From assembly GCA_034509925.1 (NCBI GenBank), contig CM067536.1, positions 2,621,001 to 2,685,000 of the forward strand: DNA of 64,000 nt, read 5' to 3'. Under the pieces are notes generated by a model, which was not told the DNA's origin, made no database searches, and worked only from the letters and a program-made list of their open reading frames with translations. This DNA comes from Hirudinaria manillensis (Eukaryota; Annelida; Clitellata; Hirudinida; Hirudinidae). The position numbers were made by a program, and so were the translations under genes. This document shows, piece after piece, positions 11,152 through 25,100 of the stretch (position 1 is its first letter; every line of letters begins with the position of its first letter).

Positions 11152-12220
11152 CTTCTTGGATTAATGTCGAGTTTATGTAGATCAAGACAGAAGATAAATT
11201 TCACTCAAAGTCTGTACCGGAGAATCAACGAAAAAAAAATTATTTTAAAAGTATCAATTTCAACCGATTCATTTGCTTCTGCTACAAAAATCAAAAAATA
11301 AATATAGCTTTACCGACAATTTATCTTTATATTTGCTAAAAATTTGCCACGTTTGTCATTATCTCGTAATGGAAATGAATTAGCGAATCTTACTTTGAAG
11401 GGCCCCAAGCAAACAACATCAGTCCTAACAAACGCATCACAGATGCCGGATCCAATTTACGAATCGGCTTGTTTAAATGCTGTTGCAATTAGCCAAAGTG
11501 ATTTTATTCTCTTTAAGGTCAGACGGCTAGCGTAAGTCTAGCTAGAATTGATTCTGATGTAACCATTCATTTGGCACTTCAAATACAGTCAAATCTCGTT
11601 ACTATGTCACACCCGCTACTATGCCACTTTCGCTCGGTCCCGATGGGTGGCATAGTGTCGAGATTTGACTGTGGTTTATTTTTGGTTATATGCAAAAGAC
11701 TTTTATTTAAAACACATAATAAATGAATCGATCGCATAAATAATAAATTAGAATATTAATCGCAATATTAAACAGAACAAGAAGAGTCTACCTACGGGAA
11801 AAATTCTCGATATCTGGAACCTAACACATTCCAAAGTCACAATTGACATTTGCGGATCTAACGCATAAAAAAGTCTCCTTAACATGAAGGTCCACGAATT
11901 GTTGAGCCGATGGAACCGATACTTTAAAAACAATTTTTTTCTTGACTGTTCGTTAATCAAATTCAATTCTTAAATTTAAAATTTATCTAAAATTTATTTG
12001 CATTTCCATCTGAATTCTGTCGCAGATTGCCTGTTCGATCGATTGAGCATAGTCCTCGATCAAATGTCAGCCATTTGAGGAAGCTCAACCATTAGATATA
12101 ACACTACTTAGTTTTACGTTTTAAATTGATTTATTTATTATTTCAATCGATTATCCAAATTACAAATTAAAATTCGAATAAAACTGGAAACTCATTTTCC
12201 TGGCTTTCTTTACAAAACTC
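11152..12220. other. Intergenic
   Basis: Apart from the 86-bp element no gene is evident. A 63-codon plus-strand frame at 11,344-11,535 has no recognisable similarity and is not called. Confidence 0.5.
11586..11671. mobile_element. 86-bp fold-back Tigger-like element
   Basis: Starts CAGTCAAATCTCG and ends CGAGATTTGACTG, a perfect 13-base inverted repeat; TA lies before the left end. The inside (CTACTATGCCACTTTCGCTC, then GGTCCCGA) matches the left end of the larger element at 39,813, so it is an end-only derivative of the same family. Confidence 0.75.
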
Positions 12221-12742
12221 TTAGAAATGCATGGCACTTCTTCTTTCATTGATTCCAAGGAAGTTTTGCTGAGGTTTTCTGAAGATCCTCGTGTCCCTGT
12301 TCTTAATTGGCTGACGAGAGTTGTTCTTATTTCCGAATCTGATTCTATCGAGAATACCTGATTTCTTTTCCCTCTTAACATTCTCTGTTCTTTCCTGTCT
12401 GTTGTCGACCAAATTCATCTTCATCTGACGTCCGTCGAGCAGTAAGCTGTTGAACTTTTTCATGGCAACGTTGGCATCGTTATGTCTGACGAAGATAACC
12501 TCGGCAGAACCCGTACTGCTTCCGTCTTCCCTGAAGAAGATGCAGGCCTTTTTGACGGGTCCAACGGTATTGAAGAGTTCAGTCAGGTCTGAATTTGTCA
12601 CGCTGTATTTCAGGTTGTCGATGAGAATTCGGCACTTTTTCTCGTGGTGATTGGCTTGCTTAATGATGCTTCTTGCATCGAATTTGTTTCCCGCAACCCT
12701 CTTGATGTTGACGTTGTGACGGGGATTTCTTGTATTTTCCAT
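12221..12742 (-). CDS. ALY/REF-like RRM protein, intronless
   Basis: A single open frame of 173 residues from ATG at 12742 to a stop. Residues about 35-110 form one RRM: RNP2 as Ile-Leu-Ile-Asp-Asn-Leu, the helix Leu-Thr-Glu-Leu-Phe, and RNP1-like Gly-Ser-Ala-Glu-Val-Ile-Phe. The helix and the segment Ala-Met-Lys-Lys-Phe-Asn with Leu-Asp-Gly-Arg are characteristic of ALYREF/THOC4 and related SKAR/POLDIP3-like proteins, which link transcription to mRNA export by binding the TREX complex. Flanks are basic (Arg, Lys, Asn rich), as usual. The usual N- and C-terminal UAP56-binding motifs are not obvious. In a region where every other gene has many introns, a single-exon gene suggests a retrocopy that kept its frame. 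It lies between the minus and plus arms of the receptor cluster. Confidence 0.75.
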   Translation of the reverse strand: MENTRNPRHNVNIKRVAGNKFDARSIIKQANHHEKKCRILIDNLKYSVTNSDLTELFNTVGPVKKACIFFREDGSSTGSAEVIFVRHNDANVAMKKFNSLLLDGRQMKMNLVDNRQERTENVKREKKSGILDRIRFGNKNNSRQPIKNRDTRIFRKPQQNFLGINERRSAMHF

Positions 12743-13954
12743 TACGTTAAGAGATATGTAATGTTTTGCGTGAAGAATTGTTAGAGTAAAACGTAAGATC
12801 TTTGTGTATGTGTCCTCGCCAAGAACAACGGTCGTGTAGGAAGAAGATTCTGAATCTTATAATTTAATTAAATATTTAAAAATTATTTTTTTCTATTTTC
12901 TTTATTTATAATGAACATATGTGCATATATTTAACTAATAATTTAATTAAATAAAATTTTATTGTCACAAAAATATGTAATGAGTCTCGAATTTTAATTT
13001 TTTTAAATTTTATTTTAAAAGAGAACTATTAATTTAATTTATTTTTTTTAATAAAAGAGTGTAAAACAGGGTCACGTTTGCGATATTATTTTTTGGAAAT
13101 CTGCGGAATGTTTCCACGTAAAGAATTGTCAAAAACTTGGCAATTTAAACTGATTATAAAATTTTAAGGATGTAATAATATCAATAATCGGGATTTTTAT
13201 TGTAATACATGAACTTGCGTAACACTTTGAGTATTGGTATTATGATGGTTTTTGGACTCATTAATTTTAGTCCAACAAATTTCTATCGAAAAATGTGTTT
13301 GAATCATTTTGAACAATTAATTTGCTTGGATTTGAAATGATTAAAGCCAAAGTTATCTCTTTCAGTAATAGTATGGTAAAACGGGTTACGATTAAAATTT
13401 TGAAATTTTCATGATTCATGTTTACAAAAAAAAACGAAACTTTTAAGAACTCTCATTCCATAAAAAGTCTTTAAAACGTTTTGAAATTAGGAATGGTATT
13501 AATTTTTAATCAATATTTTCTTAGCATGAGTTTGTAGTTTTATAAGCAATGTTAAATCGATATTAGAATCAAAGCCTGGTGAAATAAAGTGAATAAATCT
13601 TTAATAATTGCACTGAATCTCATCAAGATTTTCATCAGGTATGGTTAAAAGACATCGCAGCCATTTTGAGCATAAGCACATCTTTGACCGGTCAACAGAT
13701 GTAATGTGTAATAGATACCGATATTAATATTACTCAAACCTGAAAGCGTACACTTAGAAAGAACAGTAACAACCAGATTTCATTTCTAATGCTTCACATT
13801 CACACAAACAAAAGCTTGTAGAGAAATAAGCCTCAGAAAGTAGCCTTCAATGAGTTCGAAAAGAAGCCATATTGTTACACTGAAATAAACCTTCCAAGTT
13901 ATGTTTTTAAAGAACAACTTGAACAACTAAGCCTCTGTTAAACATTGCAGAAAA
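12743..13954. other. Intergenic between ALY/REF-like gene and G1
   Basis: AT-rich, no exon seen. It contains the divergent upstream regions of the minus-strand RRM gene and plus-strand G1. No conserved promoter block could be picked out by eye. Confidence 0.5.
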
Positions 13955-16900
13955 ATGATTGCATTTATATTTTGGAGTTTTTTGCTAGCTATTCCAAGTA
14001 AGTATATAATAAAATAATAATAAATATATAATATGTAATACATATGTAATATATGCAATAAAAATATATAAAAAATACAATATAAATATATATTTATTTT
14101 AGTATAACACAAATAAAATTTAATGAAATCTTCTAGTGTAGCGTCAATACAAAATGCAAATCGTGACACGATACAATACATGATAATTTTCTGCTTTGAG
14201 TTCCTCATTGTTGACTTGTGACTAATTTGTCTTTTAAATATTTTATATTAAAATATACTAAAACTTTATTGGGTATTTCAATTTAATAGGTGATTGTTTG
14301 AAGATAAATCTTGCTCTAAACAAGAAAGCATATCTCAGTACTGTTTTTCAAACTAGTTACGCCAGGTATGCAGTGGATGGAAATATTAATAGAGACGTTT
14401 ACGCTCACGCTGATTATCAGGACGATGCATGGTTTGTTGTGGATCTTGGAAGACCATATCAGGTAGAATATGTTGTCCTTTATCACAGATCTTCTTGTGG
14501 ATTCGATTGCGGTAAGGTTAATTAAACATTAAGAACTGAACATTAAATCATTTACTGATTTCTGGCATTATTTTCATTTCAGGTAGGAGAATGGATAACT
14601 TTATAGTGGGTCTTTCGAACAATTTTGATCCACAAATAAATAAAACAATAAAACGAAAAGATTACAAACTCTGTGGTCAATATAATGGAGCATTGGTTCC
14701 TGGTTCAGTTGTCGATTTAAAGTGTCAGGATAAAGAATCATATTCTCGTTATGTTATAATTCAACAGGATATTGGAAAGAAATATCTTGCCATACCAGAA
14801 TTAGAAGTAGTGGGTGAATGTGGGTTAACACCTTGTTGAAGTAGCTTGTTGCTTGATGTTAATTGTTTACGTTGCTATCGAAATGTTGTTTGATTGATTG
14901 TTAGATAATTTAATTTTCAGATATAAGCTACTTAGGCTGTTTCAAGACATTGATGAATGAAACGATGAATGAACCACCAATCATTAGTCTCACAAACTGT
15001 ATTAATAATTGCGGAAACATGGACTACATGTATGCGGCACTTCAGGTATATCATTTCATTATTAGACCCAATGTCTACAATCAGATTTTGAATTAAAATT
15101 ATCGCTCAAAAAGGGAACAACTTGCATATGCGGAAATGAAACAAAGCATTATTTGCCTCTTTCTGAATGCAATGTTACGTGTTCTGGAGACGTTGATTAT
15201 TGCGGAGGTTCAAACAAGTTTTCTGTTTATGAAGGTATCTGTAAATTATTCCATAATTAATAAATTATAAATGTGTTATTCTAAAACACTGTCATTTTTT
15301 TAATCTAGTGTTTCCATTAAAATTCTCGAAAGAAATAAAGCGTAAATACATTGGCTGTTTTTATGATGATGTGATTAACAGAGATTTGAAATTTGAGCTG
15401 CAGGGCGTAACTGCCATGACATTGGATAAATGTCAAAATGGTTGCTCAAGACAAAATTATTTATTTTTTGGAGTTCAGGTTTTGAAAATTAGTTTGTCTA
15501 AATCTAAATTAAAACAATTAACATTTTTTCAATGTTTTTATTAGTCTGCGAGTCGATGTTTCTGTGGGAACAATTATGGAAGAATTGGAAAAGCACCTGA
15601 CTATTTTTGCAACCAGAGGTGTGCAGGAGACCAAACATGTGGAGGCATTTTATTAAACAGCATATATTCTGGTAGGAGAGTATAATTGAATTTTAGAAAC
15701 TGTTGCAACCGCTCGTTCACGCCTCTACAGTATACCCTGAACAAGGAGGTTCCAATTTTTTTAAAACCAACCAGCATTGCATAAATGGTGTCGACCTTGA
15801 TAGGAATTGCATAAACTTGCAATGTATTGATGGATGGACCGGCGAGGATTGCACGGAGAGAAGTTAGATTGATTTAAAATTACCGCTTCAAAATTATTTG
15901 CAAGTGGTTTTTGTGAGGTCTTTTATTATCAAATTAACAACTTGTTCCATCAGATTGTGATACTAATAGGGGAGATTGTGGTGACAGCGAATGTCGAGTA
16001 ATGAATGGAAAAACAGGAGTATTTTCTGAATGCATTTGCAAAGAAGGATTTGATAAGAGATCCTGGTGGGACTATTGCTACGGTTGTTTAGTGTTGTTAA
16101 TATTTGTGTCAGTAACAAATACAAATTAATTTGATAGAAAAGAATTAATCTTAAAACTGTGTCGCATCAGATATTGATGAATGCGAGGATGGAACTCACG
16201 AGTGCAACGTGGCAATCTCAAATTGTAGCAACACAATAGGAAGTTACGAGTGCAAGTGTAATACTGGTTCCTGGAATTACAATCACATCACGTGTTTAGG
16301 TTCATCTTAAATACAATTTATAACTTATTCATTGTTCCTACCACTTCATTTATTTTTAAACTACTATAACTTGTTGTGTTTTATAACTTTTTATGTTTTA
16401 TAACTTTTAACGTATTTTTTCAGTTTTTATAAAAATGGTTACCCTAGCGCTAAAAGTATGTTTGTTAATTATCATTATCAGATATCAATGAATGCCTGAA
16501 TGAAAGCAGATGCAATCAGTCAACATCAACATGCAACAACCTAATAGGTTCATACAACTGCACATGTAAGGAGGGTTTTACAAGCGATGGGCTTTACGCC
16601 TGCAGAGGTAATTTTTTAACAACGCATTTTTTATGTTTGCATTTAAGTCCAGTCTGTTTATAAAATGTCATCTGTTAACATTATTAATATTATTAATTTA
16701 GATCTTAATGAATGCCAAGAGATGCATAATGCCTGTAATCTCAAAGTATCAAACTGTACAAACACATTTGGGTCCTATGAATGTCATTGCTTAGAAGAAG
16801 GATTGGTTTATGATCAGAGTAACAGCAATTGCTACCAAAGTGTTTCAGGCTCCATCACAAGCACAAACACAAGTAAAACTTTAGATTATCTGGTATTAAT

Positions 16901-19900
16901 AAAAATTCATATAGATTTCCTAGTCAACGTAGATCTCATGTTTTTCATTAGCTCATTTTAAAAATATGTGAATATAGTAAATTAAATTAACCAAAATTCG
17001 CTAAATTGTCTTAGAAATTTGTCTTCATTTAGATAGTCTTCTTGATATATATTATTTACTATTATATATAAGCTTTTATTTCTACATGGTTTTTGGATTA
17101 ACCACGTTTTGCCAGAGACCGTAATAATTGCCGTCGTCTGCACGATACTGTTTATAATGATACTCTTGGGAATTATCCTGATTATTAAATTTCGGAAGCA
17201 ATTGGCTAAAAGGTTATTATGTTCATCTGTAATTATTGCATGATATTAAAATGATTGCATATATTAAAAATAATACGGAATGTTGTATAGTAATAAGTTA
17301 TCATCATCCAATTAATTAACGATGTTAATCTTTTCAGGTTCACAGTAATGAGTAAACTAGGAACCAATAATGCTGTGACACAAAGTCAGACTTTTACGAA
17401 ATCATTGTCTAATTGCTACACATGCATGTGCATATTAAATTCCTTTATGTATTTTTAGCTACTATTGAAAGTGAATCACAGGCTATCTATCTAAATGACT
17501 TAAATGAATATTATGAACATAATAAGAATCGGTTGTTGAGTGATTTTGTGGTGAGCAACTTCCTACTAAAAATCTAAAGAATACCTTTACTCTGCCTGTG
17601 TGACCATTTTATTTTGATTAAAGAATTACCCGAAAGTGGCAGAAACTTCCTCGTCCTACGGGAAAAACGCCAAACTTAGAATTAAAAATAAATTTAGAAA
17701 TGTAATTCCATGTGAGTTCAATTATTTTCAGTTAAATTCATCAAATACCATTAATATTGATTAATTCATTTCTTAATGATGTCACAACGTAGTTGATTAT
17801 AATCGTGTTGTTTTGGATAAACTGCCAAATGAGGAATTTTCAGACTACATCAATGCCAGCTTTATACCAGTAGGAATTTTTCCTTAATTTTTCTACTTCT
17901 GTTTCTCTTTATTAATAATGTTAAAATTAACTTTGCATTATTAAATTCTTAGGGTTTTCACAAAACCTCCCAATTCATAGCTGCTCAAGGTTAGTGTGAA
18001 ATTGAATAACTGTTAAGTTTAGTTAATATGTAACAAAATGACTTATAATGCAAAGGTCCCATAAAGGAAACTGAATATGACTTTTGGAGAATGGTTCTAC
18101 AATATAAAGTGAAAGTAATTGTTATGTTAACCAATTGCGTTGAAAAAGAAAAGGTAATGCTTTTGTTGCCTTTGAAGGAAAATCCAAATATTGACTATTT
18201 ATATTTTATTTATGCGATATTTTAGATAAAATGTTTGCAATACTGGTCCGACTGTGCCTCTAAAAGTGTGAATGATATCAACATAACTTTGAATGACTTG
18301 AAGATTTGGAAAACTCACGAGATTAGGAAACTCCTTATTACAAAGGTTATTTAACAAGATGCAGATGACAAAAGACTTAAAAACACTTAAAATTTATTAT
18401 CTCGACTCTTCTTGTCAGAGAGCCCTTATACACTATAATAAAAATACAATGTAATTAAAATTGGAGTATTGAAAAACCGTGAGCATATAATTACGATTAG
18501 GATGTCTCCAGTGAAATCTGTAAAACTTGTATAAGCTTTGTATGCTATAATCCTTGGTGGTCTTTGACAAAAGCCTATTACTCACACTTGACGTTATTAA
18601 CAGGATGGCAGGGCTTTTGAAGTGACTCACATGCTATACAAAAACTGGCTTGATAATCAAATTCCTGACAATATTGGCAGCTTAATAAACTTTCATCGTA
18701 CAATGACTTTATTAACAATATCGGATTCGACTTCACCAATTGTGGTTCATTGCAGGTTAGGCCAGGATTCAAAGCTAAAATTAGCAAAATCATGATCAGT
18801 TCAACCGCAATATTTCTATATTCATATTAAATTTATGATTATGTTAATGATATTTTATTTTACTTATATATTACTTTTTCAACCAAATCAATAAATTAAA
18901 CAGCGCAGGAGTTGGTCGTACGGGTACCTTCCTAGCAATGGACTTCCTTCTCAACGAGGCACAACAAACAGGAAAGGTGGATGTCTTCAAGTGCTTGAAG
19001 CTTCTCAGAGCACATCGCAATCATATGATTCAAACAAAAGTAATAATAATTATCATCTCCTTGTTACGACAACATCAAATAATGAATCTCCAAAACACTG
19101 TCAGGTTCAATTCATGTTTTGTTTCGACGTATTAAATTTTTACTGCGAATTGGGAAATACAACGTCCATAAGATTGAATGGTGACGTCCAACAATTACTT
19201 TCGGAAAGAACTGAAGCCATTGAAAAGGAGTACGAGGTTTGTAACCAACTATTATTATTAATTATAACTGATAATTACTATTATTAAACATGTAGGAACG
19301 TTATCGGTCATTAATTTTTATAAATGTAACAATTTCAATAACTAAATAAGTTTGATTTCCGTTTAAGTGGATATCTCGGAATATTTCCCCAAATTATCAA
19401 GGTAAAATATCGAATATATGTACAATACATGTTCAATGTATGCTTTTCAGTAGTTAACAATTTTAACTTGTAGATTCTGGAAAAAACAAATCGAGGAAAA
19501 TTAGTTTTGAGGTTAGTGATTTCATTGTGAGACAAGAAATGATATTTTAAATTTGAGTTTCACCACTTTTTATCATCAGGGATGCGTTCAGAATTCTACT
19601 TACAAAATTCGCATCGGATGTAAAATATCCTGGCAAAATATCATCCAGTGTTGTGAAGAGGAAAATAACGTAATAATAATTATAGATAATCTCAACGAAA
19701 AAGTAATGCCTCACTATAATTTCGGCAAATAATAACATATACATGTACTAGGAGATGACAATTTTCAGCAATTAGACGACTTCCAGGATTTTAACAAAAA
19801 TGGAAATTTGGTTTTGACTGAAAGACTCTGCCACCTTCAGGTTAAGCACATTGAACTGACTATTCCTGGATTCTACAACCATGTCTATGCCAATGTGAGT

Positions 19901-20644
19901 AAGCCAACATCAAGTTATTCACGGCACTTAAAGTGTTAAAAATTGAATTTATTTTATAATATTATAACAGACTATTTGCTTCTTAATAGACAGATAAAAT
20001 TGATTTGTTTGCAATTTCTTCCGATACGTTTGAACCGTTAAGACACCTGTGGTCAGCAGTCAAGCAGTTACAAATGAAAGACAAGTCGTTATTAATATTT
20101 ATGAGGTGAGTTTTATTTTTGTCGTAAATTCTAAGTTGCAAAGCATTTATTATAACCATAGCCTTTAAAGTAAATGTAATCTTTCATTTATATTTATTGT
20201 CTGCGTTGATAGTGACTTAAGCAAAGCAGGATTCGTGGTTTGTGTCTTAAATTTGCTCGAAATGATGGATGCCGTCGAAGAAATCGATGTTTTCCAAGTC
20301 GTTTATCAACTTAAAAGTTTGATACCTGATTTCATAGATAAAAAGGTTAAGTGTTAGTTTTATTCACCAAATTACTTATGGATAATTACATAAAATATAA
20401 AAAAAAATAAGTTATTAAAATGTAAATTTTCAATTTATGGCGTTTTGTTAATGAATATATCATCAGATTTCCTTTTTATATTGTAAATCATTTTTATCTC
20501 AAATGATTCTTTTGCCTCTTCAATGAATTTATTTTAAATATATTTTTATTTACTACGTTGCAATTGCAGGATCAATATCAGAATTTGTATTCATTTGTCG
20601 AAAATTGCTTCAAAGACAAAGAACATTTATACACAAATCATTAA
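13955..20644 (+). CDS. G1: lectin-like receptor tyrosine phosphatase, full-length
   Basis: Thirty exons, in frame throughout, about 1,150 residues: 13955-13997, 14290-14511, 14583-14819, 14921-15045, 15114-15234, 15309-15478, 15545-15671, 15731-15862, 15954-16082, 16171-16299, 16482-16607, 16702-16872, 17116-17212, 17338-17384, 17459-17550, 17624-17711, 17793-17869, 17953-17989, 18056-18153, 18226-18345, 18604-18755, 18904-19039, 19105-19236, 19368-19401, 19474-19511, 19580-19702, 19769-19894, 19990-20105, 20213-20345, 20570-20644. Order: signal peptide, fucolectin-like F5/8C, WSC1, WSC2, two EGF-like modules, three calcium-binding type EGFs (Asp-Ile/Leu-Asn/Asp-Glu-Cys), transmembrane helix (17116 exon), PTP D1, PTP D2. 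D1 has the substrate loop (Asn-Val-Ile-Pro-Phe-Asp), His-Cys-Ser-Ala-Gly-Val-Gly-Arg, and Gln of the Q loop; the WPD loop reads Trp-Leu-Asp. D2 lacks Cys and Arg of the active site (Met-Ser-Asp-Leu-Ser-Lys-Ala-Gly). It should act at the cell surface, dephosphorylating tyrosines through D1 only. Confidence 0.88.
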
Positions 20645-20933
20645 TAAGGGAAAATAACTGCAAATATAAAAGTAATACAATAATTAATATAATAACTAAT
20701 ATAAAACAATATAATATAAATAAATATCATATAATAACTTTTTCTTTTGATCAATTTCGATAAACAACGTCACAAATTATTGTCTTGTCTTTATCTCATA
20801 TCCACAGAAAAATATCGTAAGCGCCACCAACTCGAAACAATGTTCGGTTACTTATTGTGGCCTAAAATATTGAAACAGCATCAAATAGAGGCATCAAAAA
20901 CCAATAGACCAAATTTAAGCTTTCTAAGCCAGC

Positions 20934-21044
20934 GCTCCCAAGACATGGAATGCGCTTCCTCCGAACATTCGTCTGGCGCAGTCGTCAGAGACCTTCCGAT
21001 CCAAACTGAAAATTCACTTATTCATTTGCTCTATATTTATATAG
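20934..21044 (+). mobile_element. LINE reverse transcriptase C-terminal fragment
   Basis: The frame from 20934 to the stop at 21044 reads Ala-Pro-Lys-Thr-Trp-Asn-Ala-Leu-Pro, then Asn-Ile-Arg, Phe-Arg-Ser-Lys-Leu-Lys-Ile-His-Leu-Phe. This is the hallmark end of non-LTR retrotransposon polymerases (Trp-Asn-Ser-Leu-Pro ... Phe-Lys-x-x-Leu-Lys-x-x-Leu). The remainder of the element is missing or unrecognisable. It lies just downstream of G1. Confidence 0.8.
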
Positions 21045-21820
21045 TTTTTCATTAATTTTCTCACTCCCTTCTAGATATTAATTTTAATTCTATTTTTATT
21101 CTTTAATTTCCTTTCATTTTATTAATTTAGCCGCTAGTTTGCTATCGTGTGTCTGCTGATGGTTTGTTTGTCGATGCCCTTACATCCCTTTGGGATAAAA
21201 TCGAGCACGTTAAAAATTGGCTAAATAAATGTAAACATAAGCACCTGCAACTCTTATATGCAAATCACCGCAAAAATCATTTTTGCTCAGTTACTAGTAA
21301 TACATAAAATAAGTACAAAAAACGTTGCCTAAAACTATCTTGCAAATGTTCCACCTAACTTGTCAGAGGCCTAGCTGTTTGTTTTTTTCAGTTTAAGATG
21401 CCAAAAACAATTCTAAAAGTGTGTTTCAACCGACAACAACTTTAAATTTTTGACGATATGTTTTCATTAAACATAATTTCATGGCATTGGGTGTGATATT
21501 TGAAACTTTGAAATAAAAAGAGGATCAAAGCATTGGTTGAACAATAAAATAGACCCAATTACTATTCATGCGAGGATGACATCAAACAGCTATCGTAAGC
21601 TAATTGATTAATTAATTTATTTTAAAAGATTTGTATACATCCTTATCCTTATCTTTATTACAAAATCCTCCTAGATGGGTCCCCTAATATGGCCTTACTG
21701 CTCGTGCAAAACCGGAAATTCCAACTAACATGTTTTGTATTAACGAATTTATTAAATAAATTATTATTTCCGATTATTTGCTTATCTTAACAACGATTTC
21801 TTTTGTTGTGGATATGTTAG

Positions 21821-22015
21821 ATCGTGAACAATGAACATTGAAATCTAAATTTATTTCTAGAAAATGACCTGCCAAGAAATGAAATCCAGAATGAAATCCA
21901 AGTTTTATGTGATTTATAATCAATTTTATCAATAATTAGCAATAATTTTCGATAAGATATTCAATAGTATTATTTAATTATATTAAATACAAAAGCTTTT
22001 TAAATGATGCAATGG
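21821..22015 (+). pseudogene. Relic of the last receptor exon plus 3' flank
   Basis: This segment is a diverged direct repeat of 27,885-28,070. Both share GACCTGCCAAGA, then AGAATGAAATCCAAGTTTTA and a long similar AT-rich 3' flank. They align with the start and end of the final phosphatase exon of G3 (Gln-Tyr-Arg-Asn-Leu-Asn-Leu at 36,500). Frames are broken. It marks the 3' end of a lost receptor copy between G1 and G2. Confidence 0.5.
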
Positions 22016-22196
22016 TTAACTTTAAATATAACATCTTGATGTTGATAACAAATGATTAATAAAAAAATATGCAAATATAAATCTTAAGAGCCTTTCATAT
22101 CAAACCAAAGCAGCAACGCAATATGTCCTAATTGTTATATAAACAACTGAACATTGTAAACAACCTTCGAAAACGTGATTCCTCGCTAGGTCACAA

Positions 22197-25100
22197 ATGA
22201 TTAACGAATATTATTTATTTAAATTTTTATATATTTGTGTTTTTATGATTTTTTGGTTCAGTCTACAAGGTACGTGATATTAATTTTCATGATATTTATT
22301 AATATTGCTTAATGGCGTAATTTAAAGCTACTATAGGTCAAAACGACCACATTAGTGTATTGATGAGGAAGTTATTTCGGCCACCAGTGCCATTTTGCAC
22401 TTGAATTTTGTTATTTATGTTATGATTCAAATTAGTGAATTATTAAATATTCAACATTTATTTAAATCTCCGTGAAAAACTATTCAATCGAGATCTTTGT
22501 AATATAATTGACGTATTAAAATTATTTACTATTATTGGCTGCACTTTTACGACACAAACTTAAACGCGGACGTCATAGAAAAAATCCTACTAATCCTAAC
22601 CCAAGAATGAGAAATGTCTTACACCAGGGTACCTTACACCGGGCTACCCTAACCCCAACGCATCCTAACCCAAACCAGGTGTGACGGCATAAAACAAAAT
22701 TCATGGTTGTTAGTAAAAGATTTTAACGTTAGAGCTACCGATACTTCGATTTTTGACTTAATTTTATAATAAAGTTGTATCAGTTTGGTTTTAATGAAAA
22801 ATATTTTACTATATTACACATGGTTGTTGTTGCCGTATGCACCATTCTCTAGGTCATCAGTCTATGTGTCTATTTTACCGCTTAAACACGTTACAAGTAC
22901 ATTATAAAATGGACGGAGTATTTGAGAGAATTATTTTGCTGAAAGACAGTGGAAGTCAACACTGGTAGTCGTTGATGGAAGGTGTAAATAAAACGTTTGG
23001 AAAAATGTTGAACAATATAATACAAATATATGGGCTCTATGATGAGATCCAGAAAACACGGATCTTCTGCACTGAAATCAAGAAATGATGCCTTCTTAAA
23101 AGAAGGTAAGAGCTGCTATGTGACCAGCCAACTATACACTGTCAGAGAAATCCTCCTGTAACGTTCTGATTTTTTGGCAATCTCCACAAAGAGACATATT
23201 GCAAGTTGCTGATGCGGAGGAAATCAGCAAATGTTTTGGAGGATGTTTTGTCAGAATTGTCGGATCTGAATGGATGTCTGAACGACAAAAAAATATTTAT
23301 TTCGCTTAATATCAACTGCCTGCCAGTGAGTAGAATAGAAAGACATTCTCTCTGGGGAGGTGGAAGGCAGAATTTTTCTAAACTCCGTTCGAACATGACT
23401 AGGAGATGTTTATGTTTAAGAGGTTAACGGATTGGTGAAAAATGAAACTTATTTAGTTTTGTAATGAAACTACTTTAATTGAGTTTGTTGTTGTTTTCGT
23501 ATTAAAGTAATAATGGATGATGAGTCAGCAGCTCCGAGTGGTTAGCCGAAAAAAGTATCGGCTATTGGGTATATCTCAAATATCGCTAATACCGCTGTTA
23601 TTCATCTTGATGGGCACAGCTTAACATTCTTTTAGCTTTTACTCTTAATTAGTGTTAATCTTCATGTGAAAAGCTCAAATAATAATCAGTTATTTACAAA
23701 TTTATTAAATAACTTGTTTAAGTAAAACTTTTATTGACGAGCAGGCTTTTCCTGGAAGACGAATCTCGCTTTGAATAAAAAGGCATTTCTTTCTAGTATT
23801 TACTTGTCGTATTATGCCGGTTACGGTGTTGATGGGAATGTTTTTCTAGATTCTTACGCACACGCTGATAATTCTGATGCGAAAAAAAAAGGTTGGTTTG
23901 TGGTGGATCTTGGGAGACCATACCAAGTGGAATACATTATATTTTATCACAGAACATATTGCGGTTCTTATTGCAGTGAGTTTGTTCAATAACATTTTTA
24001 TTTAATGACAATATAATATGAAACAATCCTGTTTCACAGTTCCTAGAATGGATAACTTTATAGTGGGTCTTTCGAATCAATTTGATCCACAATTAAATAC
24101 AACAATAACACAAAATGATTACAAACTTTGCAATCAATATAACGGTTCATTGGATGCTGATGCAATAGTGGAGTTACAGTGTCGAGATAAAAAATTATAT
24201 TCTCGTTACGTTATAGTTCAACAAGATGATGGAAAAAAATTTCTGGCGGTCCCAGAATTAGAAGTTTTTGGTGAATGTGGGTCAATATATATTTAGTTCA
24301 TTTGCGTCTCTTCAGCCTCTTTTAAAAATATTTATTCACCAGTTCTGATTAATTTTGATAACATTATTAATTTAATTATATAAAATTGAGGTTAATTTTC
24401 AGTTATTAACTATCGCTATAATCCGGGGTCCGCAAATTAATTAATGGGAGGTCAGGTTTATTGAAAGCGTTCAGTTAACATAACTGATCTAAAGATGTCC
24501 TGGATAATATGCTTTTTCTAATTGTCTAAGTCTTGAAGTCATCTCTCTCTCTCTCTATCTCTCTCTCTCTCTCTCTCTCTCGCTCCAATGTCGAGGTTCA
24601 TAACCAAAGACTCTGAATAGTACCTTGAACATTAATTATTTATAAGTTTAATAACTCGCAATATAATTTAATTATTCCTTAATTATTTGGATCCAGGGTT
24701 ACCACATTATGTCGGTTGTTTCCATACCATGGTGAATAAGTTACCGATTATAGCAGGACTCGGCACACGTGATTGCATAAGTATTTGCAATTATTTTGAC
24801 TATATTCTTGCAGCATTTCAGGTTATTTGACAAACTAATTTTATGATTTCTAATTTGTTTTTACACATTTTAAATAATAAATTATCAAATAAAAGGAACA
24901 ATTTTGTATTTGTGGAAATGAGGCAAGACATTATTATCCTCTTTCTGAATGCAATATAGTGTGCAATGATGGTTTATATTATTGCGGGAGTCCGGGAAAA
25001 TTGTCCGTCTATGAAGGTATGAACGAAATAATGAATAATCGTAGGCAAATATTAATTTAATGCAATTTCTTTATTAAAGTGAATGCTTTAAAATATCCTG

